A stretch of DNA of 64,000 bases from Propionibacteriaceae bacterium UBA6122 (GTDB lineage: Bacteria > Actinomycetota > Actinomycetes > Propionibacteriales > Propionibacteriaceae): the NCBI GenBank assembly GCA_002428365.1, contig DIVW01000011.1:80903-144902 (forward strand). Direction: 5' to 3'. Both the position numbers and the translations under genes were made by a program. Each line of letters opens with the position of its first letter. Position 1 is the stretch's first letter. A model generated the notes under the pieces. The model saw nothing but the letters and a program-made list of their open reading frames with translations, did not search any database and was not told the origin of the DNA. Below are positions 34,222-42,364 of this stretch, in pieces.

Positions 34222-34608
34222 CTATTTGGGCGTCTTGGTGGGCCCGTTGAGCTTGGTCATCGCCAATGCGGCCACGATGCCCACGTGGGCGACGAAAGTG
34301 TAGGCGAGCACTGCGGCACCGACGGCGTCCCAACCGGCAGGGGCGGGAAGGATCGTGAAGTTGGCGACGGCGATCAGCACCGCTGCGGTCAGGACGCACA
34401 CCAGCACGCTCACCCAGTCGTAGCCGCGCCGCCAGCCAAGTGCTGCGCCGCCAGCGGCGAGCGCCACGGGCGCGAAAGATCCGCAATAGAGGGTCACCAG
34501 GTTTGCCACCTCGGTAGCCGCCAGCGGAAGGCTGGCCACCGCCAGCCACCCGGCCACCAACGCCACAACGCCAGCCAAATACGGCCAGCTATTCCAGATG
34601 CGCTTCAT
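34222..34608 (-). CDS. Hypothetical small membrane protein (128 aa)
   Basis: Four hydrophobic helices are visible (starting YLAGVVALVAGWLAVASL, APVALAAGGAALGW, VSVLVCVLTAAVLIAVA and LAYTFVAHVGIVAALAM), connected by short loops with a WRRGYDW cytoplasmic turn. No motif identifies a family. It stands between the HelD-like gene and infA as a single transcription unit. Confidence 0.65.
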   Translation of the reverse strand: MKRIWNSWPYLAGVVALVAGWLAVASLPLAATEVANLVTLYCGSFAPVALAAGGAALGWRRGYDWVSVLVCVLTAAVLIAVANFTILPAPAGWDAVGAAVLAYTFVAHVGIVAALAMTKLNGPTKTPK

Positions 34609-34784
34609 TCCAGCCCCCTCGCCAACTGAGTTGCGCTGGGTAGGCTACGCCCATGCTCGGCGGGGACGGGTTAGCCCACGCTGGGCCTGATTTGGGGCGA
34701 CTCGCCCCGGTGGCGTACCCTTGACCCTTGCACGACCTGTGCTCACAGGGGCGTGCGCCCACACAAGTTCAGCGATTGGGAGTA

Positions 34785-35006
34785 ATGGCGAAGAAGGAAG
34801 GCGCCCTCGAACTCGAGGGAACGATCGTCGAGGCACTGCCGAATGCCATGTTCCGGGTGGAACTGGCCAACGGGCACAAGGTGCTGGCGACCATCAGCGG
34901 CAAGATGCGGCAGCACTACATCCGCATCATCCCGGCCGACCGCGTCGTCGTCGAGCTATCTCCCTATGACCTGACCCGTGGACGCATCGTCTTCCGGCAC
35001 CGGTAA
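34785..35006 (+). CDS. infA: Translation initiation factor IF-1
   Basis: The 73-residue OB-fold protein MAKKEGALELEGTIVEALPN is full length and ends GRIVFRHR, as in essentially all bacteria. It binds the ribosomal A site during initiation. It heads the conserved infA-rpmJ-rpsM-rpsK-rpsD-rpoA-rplQ cluster; the start has GGGAGTA upstream. Confidence 0.98.
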   Translation: MAKKEGALELEGTIVEALPNAMFRVELANGHKVLATISGKMRQHYIRIIPADRVVVELSPYDLTRGRIVFRHR

Positions 35007-35083
35007 GCAACACCCGCAAGAATCCACCACCAGTCCGTTCGTAGGGCATCCCTGCGTCCGGCGATGAGTCAGAAAGTTGCTCG

Positions 35084-35197
35084 ATGAAGGTTCAGCCGAG
35101 CGTCAAGAAGATGTGCGAGAAGTGCAAGGTGATCCGCCGCAACGGTCGCGTGATGGTGATCTGCGACAACCCGCGTCACAAGCAGCGCCAGGGCTGA
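35084..35197 (+). CDS. rpmJ: 50S ribosomal protein L36
   Basis: A 37-residue frame starting MKVQPSVKKMCEKCKVIRRN and ending NPRHKQRQG. It keeps the zinc-binding pattern CEKC ... C ... H, so it is the zinc-containing C+ form. It is too short for ordinary ORF cut-offs but sits in the expected place between infA and rpsM. Confidence 0.97.
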   Translation: MKVQPSVKKMCEKCKVIRRNGRVMVICDNPRHKQRQG

Positions 35198-35220
35198 CAT
35201 CTAGTCAACCGGGCCCCGCT

Positions 35221-35241
35221 GGTCCTGAGCTAGTCGAAGGG
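35221..35241 (+). repeat. Short dispersed repeat (CTGAGC-TAGTCGAAGG)
   Basis: CCTGAGCTAGTCGAAGGGCT matches the element found twice at 49920-49936 and 50031-50047 (CTGAGCTCGTCGAAGGG, CTGAGCTTGTCGAAGGG). Here it is a single half in the rpmJ-rpsM gap, without the downstream inverted half. Confidence 0.55.
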
Positions 35242-35400
35242 CTCTCGCGGGACGCGGAACACCGGCTTCACGGTCGACACAACTGAATACACCGAAAACG
35301 TGATCGCAACACCGAGACGCAACTCCCGGTGACCACCCCCGGACGAAGGCCGGGGCCCACGCCATTAAGGCGAGGGGACGCATCACGCCAGACACCTTCG

Positions 35401-35422
35401 CGAGTCGGGTGACACCGACTCG
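35401..35422 (+). promoter_or_regulatory. Stem-loop in the rpsM leader
   Basis: CGAGTCGG (35401-35408) pairs with CCGACTCG (35415-35422) around GTGACA, ending 22 bases before the rpsM start. Together with a CCCCGG/CCGGGG stem (35337-35355) it gives the 247-bp rpmJ-rpsM gap a folded leader that may regulate the S13 operon. Confidence 0.5.
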
Positions 35423-35444
35423 GAAACTCGAAAGGTACGTGCAA

Positions 35445-35819
35445 ATGGCACGCCTCATCGGGGTAGATCTGCCGCGCGAAAAGCGTCTCGAGATCGCCCT
35501 AACCTACGTGTACGGCGTTGGCCGTACCCGCGCCAAGGAGACTCTGGCGGCCACTGGGATCAGTGGCGACATCCGTGTCCATCAACTCACCGACGAACAG
35601 CTCGTTGCGCTTCGTGATCACATCGAAGCTAGCTACGAGACTGAGGGCGACCTGCGCCGCAGTGTGGCTGCCGACATCCGTCGCAAGATCGAGATCGGCT
35701 CCTACCAGGGCCGTCGCCATCGCCAGGGCTTGCCGGTCCGGGGGCAACGCACCCGCACCAATGCCCGCACCCGCAAGGGCAAGAAGAAGGCCGTCGCCGG
35801 GAAGAAGAAGGCCCGCTAA
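35445..35819 (+). CDS. rpsM: 30S ribosomal protein S13
   Basis: The 124-residue protein (MARLIGVDLPREKRLEIALT) has the typical helix-hairpin-helix and a C-terminal RGQRTRTNARTRKGKKKA tail that contacts the P-site tRNA. The start codon follows AAAGGTACGTGCAA. Confidence 0.98.
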   Translation: MARLIGVDLPREKRLEIALTYVYGVGRTRAKETLAATGISGDIRVHQLTDEQLVALRDHIEASYETEGDLRRSVAADIRRKIEIGSYQGRRHRQGLPVRGQRTRTNARTRKGKKKAVAGKKKAR

Positions 35820-35853
35820 CCGCGGCCTCAGGACAGGATCCAGGAGTAACTGA

Positions 35854-36270
35854 ATGGCTACTGCAGGCCGCAGTGCGAGCGCCAAAAATGCCAAGAGCAA
35901 GGTGCGTCGCAAGGAAAAGAAGAACGTTGTCGCCGGCCAGGCGCACATCAAGTCCACGTTCAACAACACGATCATCTCGATCACCGATCCGACTGGCGCG
36001 GTGATCTCATGGGCCTCTGCCGGCACCGTCGGCTTCAAGGGCTCGCGGAAGTCCACCCCGTTCGCCGCGCAGATGGCCGCTGAGGCTGCCGGACGCCGGG
36101 CCATGGAGCATGGCATGAAGCGGGTAGACGTCTTCGTCAAGGGTCCGGGCTCCGGCCGCGAGACCGCGATCCGTTCCCTGGGCGCTGTTGGCCTTGAGAT
36201 CGGTCCGATCGCTGATGTGACCCCGGTGCCGCATAACGGTTGCCGTCCGCCCAAGCGCCGTCGCGTCTGA
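35854..36270 (+). CDS. rpsK: 30S ribosomal protein S11
   Basis: The 138-residue protein shows the usual HIKSTFNNTIISITDPTGAV core and the RSLGAVGLEIGPIADVTPVP end, with the basic PPKRRRV tail. It lies 34 bp downstream of rpsM and 26 bp upstream of rpsD, all in one operon. Confidence 0.98.
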   Translation: MATAGRSASAKNAKSKVRRKEKKNVVAGQAHIKSTFNNTIISITDPTGAVISWASAGTVGFKGSRKSTPFAAQMAAEAAGRRAMEHGMKRVDVFVKGPGSGRETAIRSLGAVGLEIGPIADVTPVPHNGCRPPKRRRV

Positions 36271-36296
36271 GCCCGAGCCGAAGAGGAGAATAGAAA

Positions 36297-36902
36297 ATGG
36301 CCCGTTATACCGGACCCATGTCCAAGAAGTCCCGCCGGCTCGGCACCGACCTGGTTGGTAACGACAAGGCTTTCGAGCACCGTCCTTACCCGCCGGGCAT
36401 GCATGGCCGCGGCCGCACCAAGGAGAGCGAGTACCTGCTGCAGCTCCGCGAGAAGCAGAAGGCTCGTTACGCCTACGGCATTCTGGAGAAGCAGTTCCGT
36501 CGCTACTACGAAGAAGCCAACCGGTTGGCCGGCAAGACCGGTGACAACCTGCTGGTCATTCTCGAGTCCCGTCTCGACAACGTGATCTACCGCGCTGGTT
36601 TCGCCAACACTCGCCGCCAGGCCCGCCAGTTGGTCGTCCACGGCCACCTGCTGGTCAACGGCAAGAAGGTCAACGTGCCCAGCTACCGGGTCAGCGCCTA
36701 CGACGTGATCGATGTTCGTCCCAAGAGCGCCAACCTGCACCCGCTGGTGATCGCTCGGGAGACCTTCAACGAGCAGGCCGTTCCGGGCTGGCTCACCTCC
36801 CGTCCGAACAAGGGTCGGATCCTGGTGCACCAGTTGCCGGTACGCGAGCAGATCGTCATCGACGTCACCGAACAGCTGATCGTCGAGCTCTACTCCAAGT
36901 AA
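36297..36902 (+). CDS. rpsD: 30S ribosomal protein S4
   Basis: The 201-residue primary rRNA-binding protein starts MARYTGPMSKKSRRLGTDLV and includes the S4 RNA-binding domain (ESRLDNVIYRAGFANTRRQA). It lacks the N-terminal four-cysteine zinc knuckle. In some bacteria S4 also regulates translation of its own operon, which makes the palindrome between rpsD and rpoA notable. Confidence 0.98.
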   Translation: MARYTGPMSKKSRRLGTDLVGNDKAFEHRPYPPGMHGRGRTKESEYLLQLREKQKARYAYGILEKQFRRYYEEANRLAGKTGDNLLVILESRLDNVIYRAGFANTRRQARQLVVHGHLLVNGKKVNVPSYRVSAYDVIDVRPKSANLHPLVIARETFNEQAVPGWLTSRPNKGRILVHQLPVREQIVIDVTEQLIVELYSK

Positions 36903-36914
36903 GACCACTGGCTT

Positions 36915-36940
36915 CTCCTCCCCGCAGCTGCGGGGAGGAG
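36915..36940 (+). promoter_or_regulatory. 26-bp perfect palindrome between rpsD and rpoA
   Basis: Thirteen bases at 36915-36927 are the exact reverse complement of 36928-36940 with no spacer, and one more A-T pair extends it. It lies 13 bp after the rpsD stop and 85 bp before rpoA. There is no T tract, so attenuation, RNA processing or S4-mediated control fits better than simple termination. Confidence 0.65.
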
Positions 36941-37024
36941 AGCCGGTATCAGACCTAACTGCCGCTCAGAGCGTGCGGCGGAACAAATCACCGTCAAATG
37001 GTGGGCGGTGGAGAGGAAGAAAAC

Positions 37025-38029
37025 ATGCTCATCGCACAGCGTCCGATTCTGAGTGAAGAGGTTGTTGACGAGTACCGTTCGCGGTTCGTCATCGAGCCTT
37101 TGGAGCCCGGTTTCGGTTACACCCTCGGCAATTCGATGCGTCGCACCCTGCTGTCGTCCATTCCTGGCGCGGCCGTGACCAGCGTCAAGATCGAGGGCAA
37201 CCAGCACGAGTTCTCCACGGTTCCTGGTGTCGTCGAGGACGTCACCGAGATCATCTTGAACCTCAAGGGCCTGGTGCTCTCCTCCGAGGAGGACGAGCCG
37301 GTGGTGATGTACCTGCGCAAGTCTGGCGCCGGTGCGGTTACCGCTGCCGACATCGCCCCGCCGGCCGGGGTGGAGATTCACAACCCGGAGATGCACATCG
37401 CCACCTTGAACGATGAGGGTCGCATCGAGATGGAACTGGTCGTCGAGCGTGGCCGTGGCTACGTTTCGGGGGCTCAGAACAAGAACCCCGATGCCGAGAT
37501 CGGCCGTATTCCGGTCGACTCCATCTACTCCCCGGTGCTCAAGGTCACCTACAAGGTCGAGGCCACCCGCGTCGAGCAGCGCACCGACTTCGACAAGCTG
37601 ATCGTGGACGTGGAGACCAAGACCTCCATCCTGCCGCGGGACGCGATGGCCTCAGCTGGTAAGACCCTGGTCGAACTGTTCGGCCTGGCTCGCGAGCTGA
37701 ACGCCGACGCCGAGGGCATCGAAATCGGTCCCTCGCCGGTGGACGAGCAGCTGGCTGCCGACCTGGCGTTGCCGGTGGAAGACCTCAAGCTCACCCAGCG
37801 CAGCTACAACTGCCTCAAGCGTGAGGGCATTCACACGGTCAGCGAGCTGGTCTCCCGCACCGAGCAGGACCTGCTGGACATCCGCAACTTCGGCTCCAAG
37901 TCGATCGAAGAGGTCAAGCTGCGCCTGCAGGAGATGGGCCTTTCGCTGAAGGACAGCTCCCCGCGGTTCGACCCGCTGAGCGCTCTGGCCAACTACGACA
38001 GTGACGTCGACTACGACGACACTTACTGA
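37025..38029 (+). CDS. rpoA: DNA-directed RNA polymerase alpha subunit
   Basis: ATG 37025 follows GGAGAGGAAG; an in-frame GTG at 36998 is upstream of that site and adds non-family residues. The 334-residue protein begins MLIAQRPILSEEVVDEYRSR, has the assembly motif GYTLGNSMRRTLLSSIPGAA, and ends with the alpha-CTD (LKREGIHTVSELVSRTEQDL, NFGSKSIEEVKLRL) plus an acidic DYDDTY tail. Confidence 0.98.
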   Translation: MLIAQRPILSEEVVDEYRSRFVIEPLEPGFGYTLGNSMRRTLLSSIPGAAVTSVKIEGNQHEFSTVPGVVEDVTEIILNLKGLVLSSEEDEPVVMYLRKSGAGAVTAADIAPPAGVEIHNPEMHIATLNDEGRIEMELVVERGRGYVSGAQNKNPDAEIGRIPVDSIYSPVLKVTYKVEATRVEQRTDFDKLIVDVETKTSILPRDAMASAGKTLVELFGLARELNADAEGIEIGPSPVDEQLAADLALPVEDLKLTQRSYNCLKREGIHTVSELVSRTEQDLLDIRNFGSKSIEEVKLRLQEMGLSLKDSSPRFDPLSALANYDSDVDYDDTY

Positions 38030-38046
38030 TCAGGAGATAGACGACA

Positions 38047-38595
38047 ATGCCAAAGCCGACTAAGGGTCCCCGTTTCGGCGGTAGCCCGGCCCACCAGCGG
38101 ATCATCCTGGCCAACCTGGCCACGCAGCTGTTCCAGCACGGCAAAATCACGACCACTGAGGCCAAGGCCAAGCGGGTTCAGCCGCTGGCCGATCGCCTGA
38201 TCAGCAAGGCCAAGCGTGGCGATCTGCATAACCGTCGTTTGGTGCTGCAGACCGTCAGGGACCAGGCCGTGGTTCGGACGCTCTTCAACGAAATCGCCCC
38301 GGCCGTGGCCGAGCGCGAGGGTGGCTACACCCGGATCACCAAGATCGGGCCGCGCAAGGGCGACAACGCCCCCATGGCCGTGATCGAGGTCATCACCGAG
38401 TCCGTCGAGGAGTCGCGGGCGGCCAAGGCCAAGGGCGCTGGCAAGGCGCCGAAGGCCGAGCCCAAGGCTGCCGCGAAGAAGGCTCCGGCCAAGAAGGCTG
38501 AAGCCAAGAAGCCGACCGAAGAGGTCGTCGAGACTGAAGTGGTTGAAGCCGCTGAGGTTGAAGCCGTCGAGGCTGAAGCCGACGAAAAGGCCTGA
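38047..38595 (+). CDS. rplQ: 50S ribosomal protein L17 with Ala/Lys/Glu-rich tail
   Basis: The core L17 fold occupies residues 1-~120 (MPKPTKGPRFGGSPAHQRII ... GGYTRITKIGPRKGDNAPMA). It is followed by ~60 residues of low-complexity repeats (AKGAGKAPKAE, AAKKAPAKKAEAKK) and an acidic end. In many actinobacteria L17 carries a C-terminal extension, sometimes a sunset domain; here it is only the charged tail. The operon ends here with a strong terminator. Confidence 0.97.
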   Translation: MPKPTKGPRFGGSPAHQRIILANLATQLFQHGKITTTEAKAKRVQPLADRLISKAKRGDLHNRRLVLQTVRDQAVVRTLFNEIAPAVAEREGGYTRITKIGPRKGDNAPMAVIEVITESVEESRAAKAKGAGKAPKAEPKAAAKKAPAKKAEAKKPTEEVVETEVVEAAEVEAVEAEADEKA

Positions 38596-38598
38596 GCT

Positions 38599-38646
38599 GC
38601 AGAATCAGACCGCCCGTCCCCGGATTTCGGGGGCGGGCGGTTCTGC
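38599..38646 (+). terminator. Terminator of the ribosomal protein/rpoA operon
   Basis: A long stem pairs ACCGCCCGTCCCCG (38609-38622) with CGGGGGCGGGCGGT (38628-38641), including one G-U pair. An outer GCAGAA/TTCTGC pairing is separated by a small bulge. It starts 4 bp after the rplQ stop. Confidence 0.8.
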
Positions 38647-38681
38647 ATTGACTACCCAAGGGGCACGCGGGGTGACAAAGT

Positions 38682-38894
38682 GTGCCCGTGATTCTGTATC
38701 GCTATCTCTCCGGCCCAGACAACGAGTCCTTCAACCACAAGGTGACGCTGGCCCTCAACAAGGGCTGGACGTTGGCTGGCCCGCCCGCCATGGCCTTTGA
38801 CCCCGAGAAGGGGCGCCCGATTGTCGGTCAGCCGATGCTCAAAGAGGTGCCTGGGGTGGACTACGCCGAAGGCGTGAACATCGCCGACTACTGA
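38682..38894 (+). CDS. DUF1737 domain protein (70 aa)
   Basis: GTG 38682 starts a small protein with YLSGPDNESFNHKVTLALNK and GWTLAGPPAMAFDPEKGRP, the pattern of the DUF1737 family in which an N-terminal hydrophobic strand precedes a GW-G turn. Function unknown. Its last bases overlap the convergent MBL-fold gene by 7 bp. Confidence 0.7.
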   Translation: MPVILYRYLSGPDNESFNHKVTLALNKGWTLAGPPAMAFDPEKGRPIVGQPMLKEVPGVDYAEGVNIADY

Positions 38895-39601
38895 GCCGCC
38901 TGGCCCAATCGTTCCAGGGCTTGGCTGACACCGTCGCTCCAGACCGGGCCATGCCCGGGCAGTACCCAATCGGCATCGATGCGGGACAGCTCCGCCAGCG
39001 AGGCCAGGGCCTGGGCCGGGTCGTCGGTGAACGGTGCTGGCGCGGGCCCCTCAGCGCCAGTGAGCACGTGTCGGGTTGTCAGCGCGTCGCCGACGAACAG
39101 AGCGCGCTGGTTCGGGAAATGGAAGCCGACGCTGCCGGGGGAGTGGCCCGGCAGGCCGATGACCGTTGGGTGACCAGGCACCGCGAGCGTCTGACCAGCG
39201 GTGAAGGTCTGCACCTCGGTGAGGAAGGTGGTCTTCAGCCCGCCGCGGGCGGCGGCGTAGCCGAGGAACCGCAACAGCGGCAGGACTCGCATTCGCCCCC
39301 ACTCGACCGCGGGTTTGGCGGCGCCTTGCGCACGCTGCGCGTCCTGCTCGTGGACGAATACTGGCACGCCATGGTCGCGGCGCAGGCGCTCGGCGAAGCC
39401 AAGGTGGTCCTCGTCGCCGTGGGTGAGAATCACGGCCCGCACCTCGCTGAGGTCGCGCCCGGCGGCGGCTAGCTCGCGCAGGAACTGCGGCCACTGGCCG
39501 GCCAGTCCGGCGTCGATAACGGTCACGCCATCGTCGGTCGCGACCAGGTAGCAGGCAACGATGTCGTTGCCGATTCGGTGCAGGCCTTCGGTGAGCTTCA
39601 T
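38888..39601 (-). CDS. MBL-fold hydrolase controlled by adjacent TetR
   Basis: ATG 39601 is preceded by AAAGGGGA. The 237-residue hydrolase has the metal motif LTHGDEDHLGFAE (HxxxDH form), HSPGSVGFHF, FVGDALTT and GHGPVW. The lack of the first canonical His (THGDED) is a common lactonase/glyoxalase-II-like variation. Divergent from a TetR gene with a near-perfect operator between them, so it is probably the regulator's target. Substrate unknown. Confidence 0.85.
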   Translation of the reverse strand: MKLTEGLHRIGNDIVACYLVATDDGVTVIDAGLAGQWPQFLRELAAAGRDLSEVRAVILTHGDEDHLGFAERLRRDHGVPVFVHEQDAQRAQGAAKPAVEWGRMRVLPLLRFLGYAAARGGLKTTFLTEVQTFTAGQTLAVPGHPTVIGLPGHSPGSVGFHFPNQRALFVGDALTTRHVLTGAEGPAPAPFTDDPAQALASLAELSRIDADWVLPGHGPVWSDGVSQALERLGQAAQ

Positions 39602-39620
39602 CGGCGGTCCCCTTTCCTTG

Positions 39621-39645
39621 TCATAGCTACGGTATGTAGCTATGA
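39621..39645. promoter_or_regulatory. TetR operator in divergent promoter
   Basis: TCATAGCTAC (39621-39630) and GTAGCTATGA (39636-39645) form a perfect 10-bp inverted repeat with a GGTAT centre, A/T-rich in a GC-rich setting. It lies 20 bp before the MBL gene and 37 bp before the TetR gene, the expected position for control of both. Confidence 0.75.
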
Positions 39646-39681
39646 TGGCTACTGTCAATAGCGATCGTTACGGAGGCCCAG

Positions 39682-40257
39682 ATGCCCACTCCAGCACGCA
39701 CCTCGATCGAGGAGATTGTGGCCGCCGGTCGCCGAGTTGTGGCCACCGACGGCCTGGACGGGCTAACCATGCAGCGGGTAGCTGAACTTGCCGGCGTCCG
39801 GGCGCCGTCGCTCTATAAGCGGGTGCCCAGTCGGGCTGCCCTGGTGCGCCTGGTTGCCGAGGATCTACTTCGAGACCTGAGGGCGGCCTTGGTCAGCGCT
39901 GCGGGTAGCGGTGATGATCAGCTGCGGCAGTTGGCCGTGGCGTTCCGGGAGTTCGCGCTGGCAGAGCCGGGCGTGCTCGCCCTGGTATTCGCGCCGCTAC
40001 CGACGGCGATGGCACCATCTCCCCAGGCGCTGGCCGTAGCCGCTGAGCCGGTGCTAAAGGTTGCGGGCCAACTCGTCGGGGACGAGCAGGCTTTGGCGGC
40101 CGCCCGCACGATCACCGCTTGGGCTACGGGCTTCGTCCGGATGGAACTTCAAGGCAGTTTCGAGCTGGGCGGCAGCGTGCCCCGGGCGTTCGACTACGGG
40201 ATTCAGGCGCTGGCGCTTGGTCTGGCCGCTAGCCGTCCCCCGACTCCTGGGTCGTGA
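39682..40257 (+). CDS. TetR-family transcriptional regulator
   Basis: The 191-residue protein has an N-terminal HTH (VATDGLDGLTMQRVAELAGV, then RAPSLYKRVPSRAALVRLV) and a C-terminal helical ligand domain. The GGAGG ribosome-binding site is strong. It is expected to repress itself and the divergent MBL-fold gene by binding the 25-bp palindrome in between. The inducer cannot be inferred. Confidence 0.88.
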   Translation: MPTPARTSIEEIVAAGRRVVATDGLDGLTMQRVAELAGVRAPSLYKRVPSRAALVRLVAEDLLRDLRAALVSAAGSGDDQLRQLAVAFREFALAEPGVLALVFAPLPTAMAPSPQALAVAAEPVLKVAGQLVGDEQALAAARTITAWATGFVRMELQGSFELGGSVPRAFDYGIQALALGLAASRPPTPGS

Positions 40258-40264
40258 GACGGCA

Positions 40265-40307
40265 AGCGGCCCCGGCAGCTTCGGGGGAGTGAGCTGCCGG
40301 GGCCGCT
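40265..40307. terminator. 16-bp stem terminator between TetR and Rpf genes
   Basis: Sixteen bases at 40265-40280 pair perfectly with 40292-40307 around an 11-nt loop. It separates the convergent TetR and first rpf genes and can terminate both. Confidence 0.75.
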
Positions 40308-40325
40308 AAGCCGGGGGTGGGAAGA

Positions 40326-41120
40326 CTACGCGCAGCCGCCCCAGGGGCGAGTGCCGCGCTTCTTGTACAGCCGATTGGCCACGGTGATCTGCTCAGCCTT
40401 GGTCGCCTTGTGGGGCTTGGAGGCGAAGTCACGTCCGCCGGCGGACCGCCAGGTGGCCAGGTTGAACTGCAAACCGCCGTAGTAGCCGTTGCCGGTGTTG
40501 ATGTGCCAGCGGCCGCCGGATTCGCACTTGGCGATCTTCTTCCACATCTTCAAGTGAGCCAGGTTGAGCGCCTTGCCCTTGGTGCCAACTTCGACGACCC
40601 TGACCACCGGAGCGACCAGCACAGTCTGGGCGACCATGACCTTCTTGGCGACCTTCCCGTTCACCTTGGTGATGGTGTAAGTACGCTTCGCGCTGCCAGC
40701 AGCACCGGGGCTAATCACCTTGGTCAGCCCGCGACGCATGGAGGCGTTGAGCTTCTTGGTCACTGGCGGCGCAACCTTCTCGGTGACCGTGACGGTGGTC
40801 ACTGCGACCCGCTTCACCACGACCTTGGTCTTCTTGGTGATCTTGGTGCTAAGCGCTGGCTTGACCACATCGGTCGCGCTGAGGGTGATCTTGCGCTGGA
40901 CGAGCAGTGCGGCCACGGTGGCGGCCTTGGTCTTGAGCTTCTTGGTCTTGGCTGAACCCACCTTGAGGGTGATCCGCTTGGCCTTAACGACCTGGGTGGC
41001 GGTCATGAAGGCGGGGCCGATGGCCGGGCTGGAAGTCGGTGCAGGCGCCGCGGCGCTGTTGGGAGAGCCGCCGGCCACTAGGGCCAAAGTAAGCAGAGCT
41101 CCGGAAAGGGCTTTAATCAT
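40326..41120 (-). CDS. rpf: Resuscitation-promoting factor with G5 domain
   Basis: The 264-residue secreted protein has a signal peptide (~1-25), a Lys/Thr/Val-rich region containing a G5-like beta domain (RTYTITKVNGKVAKKVMVAQ) and a C-terminal Rpf lysozyme-like domain. The catalytic Glu is visible in IAKCESGGRWHINTGNGYYG, followed by GLQFNLATWRSAGG and the terminal Cys. Rpf proteins cleave glycan chains and promote exit from dormancy. A second, larger paralogue lies 99 bp upstream in the same direction. Confidence 0.9.
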   Translation of the reverse strand: MIKALSGALLTLALVAGGSPNSAAAPAPTSSPAIGPAFMTATQVVKAKRITLKVGSAKTKKLKTKAATVAALLVQRKITLSATDVVKPALSTKITKKTKVVVKRVAVTTVTVTEKVAPPVTKKLNASMRRGLTKVISPGAAGSAKRTYTITKVNGKVAKKVMVAQTVLVAPVVRVVEVGTKGKALNLAHLKMWKKIAKCESGGRWHINTGNGYYGGLQFNLATWRSAGGRDFASKPHKATKAEQITVANRLYKKRGTRPWGGCA

Positions 41121-41219
41121 TGTTCCTCCGATGGGGAATCAGGGGTTAGGGGTGCTGGTTAGGGGTGCGGGAGCGCAGCAGGGTATGGCTGCGCCCTTGA
41201 AATGGCCGGATTGGCCGGA

Positions 41220-42314
41220 TCAGGCTGCGTGGCTGCAGCCCCAAGGGCCTAGACCGGCCCGGTCGTAGTAGCGGTTCGCCACTGTGATTTGTTGGGCGCG
41301 GCTGGCTTGGTGGGGGAGCGCGGCGAAATCCCGTCCACCCATGGCTCGCCAGGATGCCGCCGAGAACTGCAGGCCGCCGTAGTAGCCGTTGCCGGTGTTG
41401 ATGTGCCAGTTACCGCCGGATTCGCACTTGGCGATCCGGTCCCACATGGCCGCACGGGCCAGGTTGATGCCAACTCCGTTGGCCGAGGTCTTGGTGCCCA
41501 CCTCGAGAGTGGCTGGGGTTGCGGGAACCAGCACGATCTCGTTGAGGATCTTCTTCTTGTCGACCTTGCCATTCACCGTGGTGATCTCATAGGTGCGGGT
41601 GGCCCGCCCGTCCTTGCCAGCGACCAGAGTCTTGGACTCCCCGGCCCACATGGCGGAGTTCTTCTTCTTGGTGACCGGGTAGTCGACATCTTCAGTGAGG
41701 GTCTTGGTGGTGATCTCGACCCGGTCCAGCCGCACCTTGGCGTCCTCGGTGAGGAAGGCCTGCGGTTCGGGGGAGACGACGTCATCAGCGTCGGCGCTCA
41801 GGCCCTGCTGATTGAGCAGGTCGGCGACGGTATTGGCTGTGGTGGTGAACTTCTTCGGCTCCGCGCCGGCTACCGACAAGCTGATCTTCTTCGGGGTGCT
41901 CACCTGCACCTCAAGTCCGGTGCGCGGTAGCTCGGTGTTCAGCGGGACGGAAACCCAAGCGGCGGCGAGTTCGGGAATCGCCTTGGCGCCCAGCACCTCA
42001 TCGAGGGTGCGGGCGGTAGTGGTCAGGGTCTCGCGCTGGCCGTCAACGATGAGGGTGAGCGGCTTGGCGTAGGTGACGGAGATAGCGTGACCGTCTTCAA
42101 CCTTGGCGTCGAGTGCGGGGCTGATCAGATCGTTAGGGCCCAGGACGACACCGGCGCCGTTGAGCACGTCGGCCACGGTGACCGCGAATGCGCCGCCGAC
42201 AACGGGCTGACCGTCGATCGTCAGCTGTACGTCCTTATGCAGGGCGGTCGCGGTGGTCGTCCCACCTGCGGCGAGGGCGACGCCCAAGGCCACGGCGGTG
42301 ATGATCTTCTTCAA
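41220..42314 (-). CDS. rpfB: RpfB-type resuscitation-promoting factor
   Basis: TTG 42314 has AGGAA seven bases upstream and gives MKKIITAVALGVALAAGG, a clean signal peptide; a GTG at 42353 adds an unlikely leader. The 364-residue protein carries about three DUF348 units (for example VTVADVLNGAGVVLGPNDLI), a G5 domain (TRTYEITTVNGKVDKKKILN) and the C-terminal Rpf domain (CESGGNWHINTGNGYYGGLQ). The layout equals mycobacterial RpfB, minus the lipoprotein anchor. Confidence 0.92.
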   Translation of the reverse strand: MKKIITAVALGVALAAGGTTTATALHKDVQLTIDGQPVVGGAFAVTVADVLNGAGVVLGPNDLISPALDAKVEDGHAISVTYAKPLTLIVDGQRETLTTTARTLDEVLGAKAIPELAAAWVSVPLNTELPRTGLEVQVSTPKKISLSVAGAEPKKFTTTANTVADLLNQQGLSADADDVVSPEPQAFLTEDAKVRLDRVEITTKTLTEDVDYPVTKKKNSAMWAGESKTLVAGKDGRATRTYEITTVNGKVDKKKILNEIVLVPATPATLEVGTKTSANGVGINLARAAMWDRIAKCESGGNWHINTGNGYYGGLQFSAASWRAMGGRDFAALPHQASRAQQITVANRYYDRAGLGPWGCSHAA

Positions 42315-42364
42315 GCTGGATTCCTGTGTTCGGCGGCAGTTTCCTGAGAACACTCTGCCTGAGT

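Noticed and set aside
35499..36908. 469-residue minus-strand ORF across rpsM, rpsK and rpsD
   Set aside because: Antisense of three ribosomal protein genes; no plausible start, domain or promoter.
40265..40307. Possible small RNA gene from a long hairpin
   Set aside because: A stem between convergent stop codons is explained as a terminator; no separate promoter is visible.
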